This document shows positions 7,495 through 16,846 of a DNA stretch of 64,000 bases, piece by piece. How positions within the stretch are numbered: position 1 is the first letter of the stretch; the number at the start of each line of letters is the position of its first letter. Source of the DNA: Methylotuvimicrobium sp018830325 (GTDB taxonomy: Bacteria; Pseudomonadota; Gammaproteobacteria; Methylococcales; Methylomonadaceae); the NCBI RefSeq assembly GCF_044788715.1, contig NZ_CP173170.1:2542001-2606000 (forward strand). Direction: 5' to 3'. The translations under genes and the position numbers were made by a program. The notes below the pieces were generated by a model. That model was given only the letters and a program-made list of their open reading frames with translations, did no database searches and was not told where the DNA came from.

Positions 7495-8109
7495 TCATCT
7501 CTTCAAACAACCGTGTAAAAATAGATCGACGGCGTGTCCGACCCATTGGTCGATTTCGGACTGTTCCGGAATCGTCGCAAGACCTAACTGCAACTTCTGA
7601 AAATGTTCGTTTCGCAGACAACTCAAATAATGATCGGCCAAAACGCGAGGATTCATTTGTGCGAAATGACCGCCTTGCTGTTTCTTTATAAAAAACTCAA
7701 CCAGCGCATCCCGTGCGCGTTGCGGGCCTTGCTCGTAAAACTGCGCTGCCAATTCCGGAAAACGCAACGACTCGCCGATCAAAATCGTCCTGATACGCAC
7801 CGCATCGGACCGGGTAATCAGGTGAACATAGTGTTTCGCGAAAACAGTCAGTGCTTCTTCCGGCTCGAGATTTTCGGGCAGTCTGTCGACGAACTGGTCG
7901 CTGCAACGCTTGATCACGGCGCCGAATAACCCCGCCTTATTACCGAACTGACTGTAAATCGTCCGCATCGATACATGGGCATCCTTCGCGATCGTTTCCA
8001 TGCTCAGATCACCGTAACCGTGTTCCAGAAACAGTTGCAACGCGCTGTCCAACAAGCGCTCGCGGCTTTGACACTCCTGCCCTTTCGGCGGCCGTCCACA
8101 TTTAACCAT
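7495..8109 (-). CDS. TetR/AcrR-family repressor, divergent from RND efflux operon
   Basis: 204 aa. The N-terminal helix-turn-helix (about residues 15-60: RERLLDSALQLFLEHGYGDLSMETIAKDAHVSMRTIYSQFGNK, read in segments) is textbook TetR. The rest is an all-helical ligand-binding and dimerisation domain of the type found in AefR/AcrR relatives. It is transcribed away from the three-gene efflux operon beginning at 8214. The shared 104-bp gap contains a strong promoter and an inverted repeat placed to block it. By family precedent it should repress the pump and probably itself, and release DNA on binding a pump substrate; the ligand cannot be read from the sequence. Confidence 0.92.
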   Translation of the reverse strand: MVKCGRPPKGQECQSRERLLDSALQLFLEHGYGDLSMETIAKDAHVSMRTIYSQFGNKAGLFGAVIKRCSDQFVDRLPENLEPEEALTVFAKHYVHLITRSDAVRIRTILIGESLRFPELAAQFYEQGPQRARDALVEFFIKKQQGGHFAQMNPRVLADHYLSCLRNEHFQKLQLGLATIPEQSEIDQWVGHAVDLFLHGCLKR

Positions 8110-8131
8110 GCTGTCTTACTCATAAAATACA

Positions 8132-8184
8132 TTGACAAGAACGACGATCATACCTAAATTAAACGGTAATTTGTATTACCTTTT
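8132..8184 (+). promoter_or_regulatory. Efflux operon promoter and putative TetR operator
   Basis: TTGACA (8132-8137), 17 bp, TAAATT (8155-8160). Directly downstream is the perfect inverted repeat GGTAAT-TTGT-ATTACC (8165-8180). It extends to AAAcGGTAAT/ATTACCtTTT arms (8161-8184) with one mismatch. The palindrome covers the expected transcription start, the classic position for repression by the divergent TetR protein. Confidence 0.75.
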
Positions 8185-8213
8185 AATCCGCAGCGATCGA
8201 GGTCGCCTTACCA

Positions 8214-9428
8214 ATGAACCCAAAAACCGAATCAGCTCTTGCGATATATCGCCCCTCCGTCAACGAAGTTTCGCTTACAACCGGTGGAAACATTCCGTCT
8301 TTGTCGCCAAGACTACTGACATTTTGGGTCATCACGGCTATTGCGATCGCGCTGACCGGTTGCGGCGACAAGGCCGAAATCCAAGCTCCGCCGGCGGCCA
8401 AGGTCAAAATCGCGCACCCGCTGTCCCGTGATGTCACCGAATGGGACGAATTCACGGGCCGCATCGAAGCGATCGAAGCAGTCGAGGTCCGGGCGCGGGT
8501 CGGCGGCCATTTGGAGAAGGTCAATTTCTTCGCCGGCGAAAAAGTCAAAAAAGGCGATTTATTGTTCACGATCGATCCGAAACCCTATCAGGCTCAATTG
8601 AATCTAGCCCAGGCCGAATTGGAAAGAGCCAAATCCAAACGAGAACTCGCACAGAACGACCTCGAGCGCGCGGAAAACTTATTAAAAGCCAAAGCGATAT
8701 CCATCGAGGAATACGACGGGCGCAGCAAGGGCCTTCGCGAAGCATCCGCCTCGGTGCAAGCCGCTGAAGCGAACGTTTACCGAGCCAAGCTCGATCTCGA
8801 ATACACGCGCATTCATGCGCCGATCGACGGACGCGTCGGGCGCGAATTGATCACGGCCGGAAACCTCGTCAACGGCGGCGGTGCCGCGACGCTGCTGACC
8901 CACATCGTCTCGACCGATCCGGTCTATGTCTATATCGACGCCGACGAGCGTTCGGTATTGAAATACAAACGTCAACTCAGCGGCCGCGAGAATCTTCAAG
9001 GCATGCCGATGCAACTGAACTTGACCGACGAAAGCGATTTTCCGCATCGCGGCACGCTCGACTATATCGCGCCGAGCGCCGATACCGATACCGGCACCGT
9101 GACTCTGCGAGGCGTTTTCGAAAATACCCATAATCTGTTGAGTCCGGGCTTTTTCGCCCGCGTGCGCATACAAGGCGGAGCCCCCTATCCGGCGCTATTG
9201 CTGCCGGATCGCGCTATCGGTACCGATCAGGCGCAACGCTTCGTCTGGGTATTGAATCAAGACGATCAGGCCGAATACCGCAAGGTGATACCTGGCGCGC
9301 GCATAGACGGCTTGCGCGTCATCTCCGAGGGCTTGACGGCCGAAGACAAAGTCGTGATTGAGGGCCTGCAAAAAGTCAGACCCGGCGCCAAAGTTGCGCC
9401 CGAACTCATCACGTTTGGCGGAGAATAA
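8214..9428 (+). CDS. RND efflux periplasmic adaptor (membrane fusion lipoprotein)
   Basis: 404 aa. A hydrophobic stretch ending in the lipobox L-T-G-C places the lipidated Cys at residue 50, so the protein is anchored in the inner membrane facing the periplasm. The N-terminal extension before the signal is unusually long, so an internal start is possible. The biotinyl-lipoyl-like half-motifs (VRARVGGHLEKV, GDLLFTIDPKPY and later TRIHAPIDGRVGR) flank a coiled-coil hairpin (about residues 125-200), followed by beta-barrel and membrane-proximal domains. It is the first gene of an adaptor-permease-outer-membrane-factor operon and most resembles AcrA/MexE-type adaptors of multidrug pumps. Confidence 0.94.
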   Translation: MNPKTESALAIYRPSVNEVSLTTGGNIPSLSPRLLTFWVITAIAIALTGCGDKAEIQAPPAAKVKIAHPLSRDVTEWDEFTGRIEAIEAVEVRARVGGHLEKVNFFAGEKVKKGDLLFTIDPKPYQAQLNLAQAELERAKSKRELAQNDLERAENLLKAKAISIEEYDGRSKGLREASASVQAAEANVYRAKLDLEYTRIHAPIDGRVGRELITAGNLVNGGGAATLLTHIVSTDPVYVYIDADERSVLKYKRQLSGRENLQGMPMQLNLTDESDFPHRGTLDYIAPSADTDTGTVTLRGVFENTHNLLSPGFFARVRIQGGAPYPALLLPDRAIGTDQAQRFVWVLNQDDQAEYRKVIPGARIDGLRVISEGLTAEDKVVIEGLQKVRPGAKVAPELITFGGE

Positions 9429-9434
9429 AAAATC

Positions 9435-12400
9435 ATGTACCGATTTACGCATTTTTTCATCGACCGTCCGATCTTCGCGTCGGTCCTGTCGATTCTAATC
9501 GTCATGGTCGGCGGTCTCGCGCTGATCGCATTGCCGATCGCTCAGTATCCTGAAATCGCGCCGCCGACCGTGATGGTCAGCACCGTTTATCCCGGTGCGA
9601 ATGCCGCGGTCGTCGCCGAAACGGTTGCGACGCCGATCGAACAGGAAGTCAACGGTGTCGAGGACATGCTGTATTTGTCGTCGCAATCGACCAACAGCGG
9701 CAATATGGCGCTGACGATCACGTTCAAACCCGGCACCGACCTCGACAAGGCGCAGGTCCAGGTGCAAAACCGCGTCGCGCTGGCCGAACCGAAACTGCCC
9801 GAGGAAGTCCGGCGTCAAGGCATCAGCGTCAAGAAACGCAGCCCGGACCTCAGCCTGGTCGTCAACCTGATCTCTCCGGATCAACGCTATGACAGCGTCT
9901 ACCTGAGCAATTACGCATTATTGCAAATCAAGGACACGCTCGCTCGGCTGCCCGGCGTCGGCGAAATACTCGTATTCGGCGCGCGCGATTACAGCATGCG
10001 TCTGTGGCTGGACCCGGAAAAAATAGCCGCGCGCAATATGACGGCAAGCGATGTCGTCAATGCCGTGCGCGAACAAAACATACAAGTCGCGGCTGGCGTC
10101 GTCGGCCAACAACCGTCTCCGGAAGCGACCGACTATCAATACACGGTCAGCACCTTGGGCCGGCTGACCGATCCGGAACAGTTCGCCGATATCGTCATCA
10201 AGCAAGGTTCCGACGGAAAAATCACGCGCCTCAAGGATGTCGCGCGCATCGAACTGGGCGCGAAGGACTACAACTCCAGTTTGTATTTGGACGGGGAACA
10301 AACGGTCGGCCTGGCCGTTTTCCAATTGCCCGGCTCGAATGCCTTGGACACCAAAAAAGCCATCGAAGCCGAGATGGAAAAATTGAAGACGCACTTTCCG
10401 GAAGGCCTCGACTACACGCTCGTCTACGACACGGTCGTGTTCATTCAGCAATCGATCGACGCGGTCGTCATGACTTTATTCGAAGCGCTGCTGCTGGTCG
10501 TCGTCGTGGTTATCGTCTTCCTGCAGAACTGGCGCGCCGCGATCATTCCGCTGCTCGCGGTGCCGGTGTCGTTGATCGGCACTTTCGCCGTGATGGCCGC
10601 CATGGGCTTGTCGTTGAATACCTTGTCGCTGTTCGGATTGGTGCTCGCTATCGGCATCGTCGTCGACGACGCGATCGTAGTCGTCGAAAACGTCGAACGT
10701 CATATCGCCGAGGGCATGAGCGCCCGAGACGCGACGCGCAAGGCGATGGAGGAAGTTCTCGGGCCGATCATTGCGACGACGCTTGTACTGGTCGCGGTGT
10801 TCATACCGACCGCCTTCATCACCGGCGTGTCCGGCGCGTTCTACAAACAATTCGCTTTGACGATCGCGGTTTCGACGCTGATCTCGACATTGAACTCGCT
10901 GACCTTGAGCCCGGCGATGTGCGCATTGTTGCTGGACCGCGCGCACGGCGACAAGGATGCCTTCACGCGCTTGCTCGACCGGCTGTTCGGCTGGTTTTTT
11001 GCCGGCTTCAACCGCTTTTTCGATCGCTTCGGCGAAGGCTATGCGCGCCTGGTCGGCCGCTTGATCCGGATGACCGCCTTGGTATTGACGCTCTATGTCG
11101 GACTGAACGGCCTCAACTGGCTGGCCTTCGAAAAAGTGCCGACCGGTTTCATTCCGCAACAAGACCAAGGCTATCTGATTCTGTACACGCAACTACCCGA
11201 TGCCGCATCGCTGAGCCGCACGCAGGACGTGGTCAAGGAAGCCACGCGCATCATTCTCGATACCGAAGGCGTCGCGCATGTGATCGCGTATTCCGGCTGG
11301 TCGGTCCTCACCGGAGCCAATCAGTCCAATGTCGCGACGATGTTCACCCCGCTGGACAGCTTCAAAAATCGCGCCGGCAAGCCCGAACTGCACGCTAACG
11401 AGATCATCAAAAAACTGCAGCAACGTCTCGCGCAAATACCCAATGCGCATATCGCGGTATTCGCGCCGCCGCCGGTGCGAGGCATGGGCTCGGTCGGCGG
11501 TTTCAAACTGCAGATTCAGGACCGTACCAGCGCCGGCATCGATGCCTTGCAAGACGTCGCCAATGAGATGATCGCCGAAGGAAACCAACAGCCCGGACTT
11601 GCCGGATTATTCACGACCTTCCGGGCCAGCGTGCCGCAATTATTTCTCGACGTCGACCGGACCCGCGCGAAAGCAATGGACGTACCGTTGAAGGAAGTCT
11701 TCGAAACGCTGCAAATCTATTTGGGCTCGATGTACGTCAACGACTTCAACAGCTTCGGGCGGACCTACCAAGTCGTCGCGCAAGCCGACGCCGAATACCG
11801 CATGCATCCGGAAGATATCGCCGAATTGAAAACCCGGAACGCGGCCGGCGGTATCGTGCCGCTCGGCTCGCTCGTAGACATCCAGGAAATCACCGGGCCG
11901 GACAAAATCACGCGTTACAACATGTATCCGGCTGCCGAAATCAACGGCGGCACCTTGCCCGGAATCAGTTCCGGCCAGGCCATTGACATCATGAGCCGAT
12001 TGCTCGACCAACAACTGCCGCCCGGCTTCGGCTACGAATGGACCGAACTGAGCCTGCAGCAAGTCTTGGCCGGCAACGTAGCGTTCCTGGTGTTTCCGCT
12101 CAGCGTCGTGTTCGTATTCCTGGTGCTCGCCGCGCAATACGAAAGCTGGTCATTGCCGCTTGCGATCATCTTGATCGTGCCGATGTGTATCTTGTCGTCG
12201 ATGGCAGGCATCTGGCTCAGCGGTATGGACAACAACATCTTCACCCAAGTCGGTTTCATCGTGCTGGTCGCGTTGGCCAGTAAAAACGCCATTCTGATCG
12301 TCGAATTCGCGAAGCAGCGCCAGGAAAGCGGACTCGATCGCTTTACAGCCGTTATGGATGCTTCGCGCGTCCGGTTGCGTCCGATTCTGATGACATCGTT

Positions 12401-12620
12401 CGCATTCATCATGGGCGTGTTGCCGCTGGTGCTGGCGCAAGGCGCCGGCGCCGAATCCCGCCGCTTGCTGGGCACCGCGGTCTTCAGCGGCATGATCGGC
12501 GTCACACTGTTCGGCCTGTTGTTGACGCCGGTGTTCTATGTCAGCGTGCAGGGACTGGTCCAACGTCTGTTTTCTTCGCGGAAACCAAATCCGCAACACT
12601 CTACATCGGATTCTGAATGA
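9435..12620 (+). CDS. RND multidrug efflux permease (HAE1 family)
   Basis: 1061 aa, standard size for AcrB/MexF-type proton-driven inner-membrane pumps. It begins FFIDRPIFASVLSI as most HAE1 permeases do and has the 12-helix, two-periplasmic-domain layout. The proton-relay aspartates are D411 and D412 in GIVVDDAIVVVEN (AcrB D407/D408). Other family blocks are GFIPQQDQGYL after helix 7 and LVALASKNAILIVEF with the relay Lys of helix 10. The start is 6 nt after the adaptor stop and the end overlaps the outer-membrane-factor start, so the three genes are co-expressed. Substrates are unknown; relatives export hydrophobic drugs, dyes and solvents. Confidence 0.96.
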   Translation: MYRFTHFFIDRPIFASVLSILIVMVGGLALIALPIAQYPEIAPPTVMVSTVYPGANAAVVAETVATPIEQEVNGVEDMLYLSSQSTNSGNMALTITFKPGTDLDKAQVQVQNRVALAEPKLPEEVRRQGISVKKRSPDLSLVVNLISPDQRYDSVYLSNYALLQIKDTLARLPGVGEILVFGARDYSMRLWLDPEKIAARNMTASDVVNAVREQNIQVAAGVVGQQPSPEATDYQYTVSTLGRLTDPEQFADIVIKQGSDGKITRLKDVARIELGAKDYNSSLYLDGEQTVGLAVFQLPGSNALDTKKAIEAEMEKLKTHFPEGLDYTLVYDTVVFIQQSIDAVVMTLFEALLLVVVVVIVFLQNWRAAIIPLLAVPVSLIGTFAVMAAMGLSLNTLSLFGLVLAIGIVVDDAIVVVENVERHIAEGMSARDATRKAMEEVLGPIIATTLVLVAVFIPTAFITGVSGAFYKQFALTIAVSTLISTLNSLTLSPAMCALLLDRAHGDKDAFTRLLDRLFGWFFAGFNRFFDRFGEGYARLVGRLIRMTALVLTLYVGLNGLNWLAFEKVPTGFIPQQDQGYLILYTQLPDAASLSRTQDVVKEATRIILDTEGVAHVIAYSGWSVLTGANQSNVATMFTPLDSFKNRAGKPELHANEIIKKLQQRLAQIPNAHIAVFAPPPVRGMGSVGGFKLQIQDRTSAGIDALQDVANEMIAEGNQQPGLAGLFTTFRASVPQLFLDVDRTRAKAMDVPLKEVFETLQIYLGSMYVNDFNSFGRTYQVVAQADAEYRMHPEDIAELKTRNAAGGIVPLGSLVDIQEITGPDKITRYNMYPAAEINGGTLPGISSGQAIDIMSRLLDQQLPPGFGYEWTELSLQQVLAGNVAFLVFPLSVVFVFLVLAAQYESWSLPLAIILIVPMCILSSMAGIWLSGMDNNIFTQVGFIVLVALASKNAILIVEFAKQRQESGLDRFTAVMDASRVRLRPILMTSFAFIMGVLPLVLAQGAGAESRRLLGTAVFSGMIGVTLFGLLLTPVFYVSVQGLVQRLFSSRKPNPQHSTSDSE

Positions 12621-14086
12621 TGAAACAAGTCATTTTTACGAATAGCGGCCGGGCGCGGTCCAATCTCGGATTGGGTCTGACTTCGTTATGCCTGACATTG
12701 CTCAGCGCCTGCGCAGTCGGTCCCGATTATCGACTGCCCTTTATCGAAACGCCGCAAGAATTCGGCCAGGCCGTCCATCCCGAATTTTCCAAGGAAGGCA
12801 TCGAGCTTAACTGGTGGACCTTGTTCGAGGATAGCCAGTTAAATGACTTGGTTGAACAAGCCGTCGAGCACAATTACGACCTGAAAACGGCCTATGCCAA
12901 TCTCGAGGAAGCGCGCGCACTGTATTTGGAATCCGGTCTGGATCTTTTGCCGGCGATCACATCAAAAGCAAGCTATACCGACCAGAAACGCAGTTTCGGC
13001 GCGATGAATAACCGTAACTTCGCGCCGCGGGAATTAAAATTGTATAACATCGGTTTCGACGCCTTTTGGGAGCTTGATTTGTTCGGTCGCGTTCGCCGCA
13101 GCGTCGAAGCCAGTGACGACGAAGTCGACGCACAAGAAGCGAGCCTGCGTGATTTGAGCGTCAGCCTGATCGCCGAAGTCGCGCGTAATTATTTCGAGTT
13201 ACGGGGCTTGCAAAATCAATTGGCCGTCGCGCAAAAAAACGCCGAGAATCAGGCCGAAACTGCCGAAATCACGCAGTCCAGGCTCGTCAACGGTCGAGGC
13301 ACCGAACTCGACACATCGAGAGCGCTTGCCCAACTCGAATCCACGAAAGCCGGTATTCCGCCCCTAAAAAGTGCGATCCAAAAAACGATACACCGCCTGA
13401 GCGTATTGACCGGGCAATTTCCTGGCGCACTGACCGAACGATTGTCGCGCCCTGCCCCGTTGCCGAAATTACCCGAAACGATACAAATCGGCTCACCGGC
13501 AGAACTGCTGCGCCGCCGCCCCGATATCCGCATCGCCGAACGCACATTGGCCTCATCGACTGCACGCATCGGCGTCGCGACGGCCGATCTTTTTCCGCGC
13601 GTCACCTTCGTCGGTTCGATCGCACTCGAAGCCAGTTCCTTATCGGGACTCGCTACGGGCGGTTCGGACGCTTTTTCGGCGGGTCCGAGAATTACTTGGG
13701 CGGCGCTGGATCTCGGCCGCGTGCTGGCACGTATTGATGCCGCCGATGCGCATGCCGAAGCCGATTTGGCGCAATACGAGCAAACCGTTTTGAATGCCTT
13801 GGAAGAAACCGAAAACGCGCTGATCCAATACAACCAGGAGCGCGCCAGACGCAAACTGCTGGCTGCGGCAGCCGAGGCGAGTCAAAGAGCCCAAGAACTC
13901 GCTCACTTGCGCTTCAATGCCGGACTCAGCGATTTTCTGACGGTATTGGATATCGAATCCCGATTGTTGTCGGATCAAGATCGGCTAGCCCAAAGCGAAA
14001 CAGCGACCGCAACCGCGCTCGCGGCGTTATACAAAGCCTTGGGCGGCGGTTGGGAAACGACTGTAGAGACTAATGATGACGATTAA
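12617..14086 (+). CDS. Outer-membrane efflux lipoprotein (TolC/OprM/NodT type)
   Basis: 489 aa. The signal peptide ends in the lipobox L-S-A-C with the lipidated Cys at residue 32, followed by AVGPDYRLP, the typical opening of OprM/NodT-type channels. Two repeats of the outer-membrane-factor helical domain follow. The conserved LRRRPDIRIAERTLA block is near residue 295 and the second-half ALEETENALIQY block near 395. The start codon overlaps the permease stop (ATGA at 12617). It would form the trimeric outer-membrane exit of the RND pump. Confidence 0.94.
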   Translation: MMKQVIFTNSGRARSNLGLGLTSLCLTLLSACAVGPDYRLPFIETPQEFGQAVHPEFSKEGIELNWWTLFEDSQLNDLVEQAVEHNYDLKTAYANLEEARALYLESGLDLLPAITSKASYTDQKRSFGAMNNRNFAPRELKLYNIGFDAFWELDLFGRVRRSVEASDDEVDAQEASLRDLSVSLIAEVARNYFELRGLQNQLAVAQKNAENQAETAEITQSRLVNGRGTELDTSRALAQLESTKAGIPPLKSAIQKTIHRLSVLTGQFPGALTERLSRPAPLPKLPETIQIGSPAELLRRRPDIRIAERTLASSTARIGVATADLFPRVTFVGSIALEASSLSGLATGGSDAFSAGPRITWAALDLGRVLARIDAADAHAEADLAQYEQTVLNALEETENALIQYNQERARRKLLAAAAEASQRAQELAHLRFNAGLSDFLTVLDIESRLLSDQDRLAQSETATATALAALYKALGGGWETTVETNDDD

Positions 14087-14123
14087 TTTAAAATAATTTT
14101 TACGAAGTTCATTAGACTTCGCT

Positions 14124-14150
14124 CATTCCCAAGCTCTTTGCTTGGGAATG
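14124..14150. terminator. Hairpin downstream of efflux operon (repeat family)
   Basis: CATTCCCAAGC-TCTTT-GCTTGGGAATG is a perfect 11-bp stem with a 5-nt loop, 38 bp after the operon. There is no T-run, so factor-independent termination is uncertain. Similar CATTCCCAAGC wording occurs near 22531, pointing to a dispersed repeat. Confidence 0.4.
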
Positions 14151-14327
14151 CAGCACGGGAAGCTCCAGCTTCGCAAATTTGGCAAACTAGAGCTTGCGAG
14201 ACTGAATACCAAGGAGTTTGGGAAACAATAAAATTTACCGCGTCTTGAACGGCGTTTGCGGCTATAGGCGTCATTGTTCGCTAATTTTCCAGGGAAATTA
14301 CCTGACCGGATCGGCAAACTGCCTTCA

Positions 14328-14936
14328 TCATTGCTCTCCTTGACTTACGACAACCATAACTAATCTGCGGTACATCATCAAAGCCATGATGAATACGCAT
14401 GTTAGCCCCAACACGGCAGGGAATAGTACGGTTGTCACTGAATAGTGTTCAAGCGCCATAACAACGAATAGATTGCGGATAGCGAATAAAGCGTAAAAGT
14501 TTAACGGCTCGGATTGCGGCTGGTGATAGGCCTTGCGAATCGTAGGGCCGAAACCCAGCACATCCACTGTGGTGAGAATGACAACCGCCCAGAGCGGATC
14601 CGAGGTGAAGTACCATAGCGGTAAAGAAGATAATGCCGCCACCAGGAAAACTCAATCTGTTTTTGTGATCGTCACATCCCCTCGCTTTGCGAAAGCCAGT
14701 ATGGCAATGAAGATCGTAAGAACCCCCGATACCCCGATTGGCCAAGCCCCAGCGCCGCCCTTGTTATTAAGTTGCGCCAGAAAAACCACGAAGGTGGTCG
14801 TACCCCAAATCACCCAAGAAAATACATGCGGTTTGGTTGCGCCTTTTAAAATGGAATATATGTAAGGAGCCGTCGCCAAAAACGTCAACGCGATGGCAAC
14901 AATGCTCAATAGCTCTTTGTACGGTACGGCTTCCAT
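14328..14936 (-). pseudogene. PQ-loop-like membrane protein gene interrupted by one in-frame TGA
   Basis: Two frames, 14936-14652 (94 codons) and 14642-14328, are in the same reading register and separated only by a TGA at 14654-14652 and three sense codons. Read through, they give one ~200-residue polytopic membrane protein. The N-terminal half has PYIYSILKGATKPHVFSWVIWG, a PQ-loop-like pattern; the second half has SLPLWYFTSDPLWAVV and a matching second set of helices. From memory, homologues carry Trp-Leu at about the position of the stop. A single TGG to TGA change would explain it. Either the gene is freshly inactivated, or it makes two half-proteins, or TGA is read through. Function unknown. 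Confidence 0.75.
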
Positions 14937-15014
14937 TGTTCCTATTGCCTTAGGCCTTGCTAAAACTCGCGCGCTTTTTGTTCGTCATTTTTGAGCAATT
15001 CGTTACGCGTTTGT

Positions 15015-15341
15015 TTATCGAATCCGAACATGTTTGGATACTCTGCTCTCCAGTAGACGAATAAGGATGGGGTCCATGCGCTCGTAGTTATCAGGGATAT
15101 CCAGAGAAATCAGCCTCTTATTTTTGAGGAGGTCGCGGTACTTTTTTTTCACCTTATTCCGGTGCGACTTTTCCATAACGAACACAACATCTGCCCACTC
15201 GATGAGATCGCCGCTCAATGGCGTCTCCGCATCGGCGTTGGTACCGCACCCAATCGCCTCGACCCCCTCGTATCGCGAGAATATCTCTTCTCCGGTTGGG
15301 CTTCGCAGCCTATTCTCACTACAGACAAACAGTAGCTTCAT
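15015..15341 (-). CDS. Low-molecular-weight protein tyrosine phosphatase-like protein
   Basis: 108 aa, shorter than classical LMW-PTPs (~150) but typical of a compact bacterial subgroup. The N-terminal P-loop CSENRLRS (residues 7-14) fits the C-x5-R-S signature. The following TGEEIFSRY and the DVVFVMEKSH segment match the fold, and the aspartate-containing block DIPDNYERMDP near residue 80 could supply the general acid. No tyrosine kinase or exopolysaccharide gene is nearby, so the substrate is unknown; arsenate reductase-like chemistry is an alternative. It lies between the MBL-fold gene and the TGA-interrupted membrane-protein gene, all on the minus strand. Confidence 0.8.
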   Translation of the reverse strand: MKLLFVCSENRLRSPTGEEIFSRYEGVEAIGCGTNADAETPLSGDLIEWADVVFVMEKSHRNKVKKKYRDLLKNKRLISLDIPDNYERMDPILIRLLESRVSKHVRIR

Positions 15342-15432
15342 GTCGGACTCATGTACACGTAACGATCAATCTCAGCGACGCGGTTCGTCTTCGTCCGCTG
15401 GAACGCCTGGTCCAGGCATAGCACAGACCCAG

Positions 15433-16161
15433 TCATGCAGATAGCTCGTCAGCAAGCGCACGAAGCAGTTTCGCCCCATCCCCATGCCATGCGCTACCGT
15501 GCATGCATGCAAGCGTTGAAGGGTTTGTCGAGGCCAGACGCTCAAGCATCGCACGAGCATTCTTCGTGTGCGAGAAGTAGTCCATCTCGTGACGGAATGC
15601 CTCGCTCGGTCCCAGGATGTCCGACTCCGTGATAGGCGGAAGATCAGCGCCTTTCTGCGTGAACAAGTCGCCACATAGCAATGTGGACGTTAACTCTTCT
15701 GTCAAGAAGCCGCAATCCCACGCGTGCGGTAAATGCGGCGTATCGAACCAACGCACAGAGTGCATTCCCAAGGTGAGCAGTTCTCCGTCGGCAAGCGCAC
15801 GGGGTGCCCGATCAGCAAGGTCATTAACCGATACCATGGCAGCAACTGCGCCGCACAGGGGTACCGACTGCGGAGAGATGGCGAGCCATTCGTTGAGCGA
15901 TCCGCATTCGTCAGCTTCGACATGGGAAAACGCAATGTAGCGAAGGCTCTCGACCGCTAAAACGGTACCGACCGCTTCACGCACCAATGGAAACAATTTT
16001 CGTGGGCCGGTGTGGAAGAGCAATGGTTCATCGTCCACGATGAGGTATTGATTGAATGAGAACCCACCTGCACCTTCGATCACAATTGGCGTGTTGATGC
16101 GATAGATCCCATCGGCAATTTCATGCACGTTTGTACCGGATTGCTTGTTCGTAATGGTCAT
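15433..16161 (-). CDS. MBL-fold protein of the flavodiiron/ODP type
   Basis: 242 aa metallo-beta-lactamase fold without an attached flavodoxin domain. Metal-ligand motifs are SHVEADECG (H-x-E-x-D, about residues 79-87), PHLPHAWD (about 142), GDLF (about 163) and MHGSAWHG (about 219). The H-x-E-x-D form rather than H-x-H-x-D is characteristic of the oxygen-binding di-iron (ODP/flavodiiron) branch. A role in oxygen or NO sensing or reduction is therefore inferred. A flavin or electron donor would have to come from another protein. The terminator at 16231 separates it from the upstream MAPEG gene. Confidence 0.85.
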   Translation of the reverse strand: MTITNKQSGTNVHEIADGIYRINTPIVIEGAGGFSFNQYLIVDDEPLLFHTGPRKLFPLVREAVGTVLAVESLRYIAFSHVEADECGSLNEWLAISPQSVPLCGAVAAMVSVNDLADRAPRALADGELLTLGMHSVRWFDTPHLPHAWDCGFLTEELTSTLLCGDLFTQKGADLPPITESDILGPSEAFRHEMDYFSHTKNARAMLERLASTNPSTLACMHGSAWHGDGAKLLRALADELSA

Positions 16162-16230
16162 CAGATTCTCCCGGACACCGATTCAGTCACAGTGACGCTA
16201 AGCCCCAAAGCTTAATAAATAACAAAACTT

Positions 16231-16250
16231 CAAAAACCGCCATGAGGCGG
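16231..16250 (-). terminator. Rho-independent terminator after the MAPEG gene
   Basis: On the minus strand, CCGCC-TCAT-GGCGG is followed by TTTTTG. The stem is short but GC-rich and has a proper U-tract. It sits 23 bp beyond the MAPEG stop codon. Confidence 0.65.
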
Positions 16251-16272
16251 CACGTCCCCTTTGAGCGCCATG

Positions 16273-16665
16273 TTAGAGCATCCGTAAGCCGCTGTACACA
16301 ACGTAAGCGAGATTGGCTACTGCCAAACCGATCAGTGTAAAAATGGTAACTTGCATTCCCAGTATGCGATAACGAAGGCTTTCGGTCAGCAAGCCCCTTG
16401 CATGCAAGATGCGACTCACGAGCACGGCAATACTGCCGGAATGCACGAGGACTGCATGAGCCCCGCTTAATTCAAGCAGAACGAGCAAGATGAGAGAATT
16501 GGGGATATATTCTGTTGCATTTCCCTGGGCTCAGATCGCAGCCTGGAGTTCAGGTTCGCCTCCATCGCCGAGACGCACTTTCTTTTCCCGGCGCAACTTT
16601 ATGACCCGAAGCGACAACCAGACAATTAATAGTGCCAACATCGCAGCATACAAAGAACTTATCAT
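16273..16665 (-). pseudogene. MAPEG-family membrane protein interrupted by one in-frame TGA
   Basis: Starts at ATG 16665 after a strong GGGAGGAAAT Shine-Dalgarno. Codons run in one frame through 16531-16533, where TGA interrupts, then continue to 16273. Readthrough gives a ~130-aa four-helix MAPEG protein (eicosanoid/glutathione-metabolism membrane family): RVIKLRREKKVRLGDGG, then ELQAAI-[stop]-AQGNATEYIPNSL, then LELSGAHAVLVHSG. The interrupted position is normally Arg in the R-A-x-x-N-x-x-E-Y-x-P motif, so one CGA to TGA transition explains the stop. The C-terminal part from 16488 still has an open frame, but a half MAPEG protein would lack helix 1. A terminator follows. Confidence 0.85.
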
Positions 16666-16846
16666 ATTTCCTCCCAGTGATGTTCTAATGATTAAACTCA
16701 GGCGGCCGCTGCCGCATAGCGACAACAGGAGCGAGGCAGCGGGTCATCTGAAGTACCGTGTTAGCTTTCATGCTTTTCATATCCATTTTCGCCTGGCCTC
16801 CACTTGAACTGAAAACAGGCATCTTCTATTGTCTTTTGCGCTGCCT

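Noticed and set aside
10004..11398. 464-codon plus-strand frame inside the RND permease
   Set aside because: Arg/His-rich shadow of a GC-rich gene; the permease frame is unambiguous.
14652..16533. Genetic-code change with TGA as a sense codon
   Set aside because: The two TGAs fall at probable Trp and Arg positions, which one reassignment cannot explain; many intact genes here also end in TGA, including ATGA overlaps.
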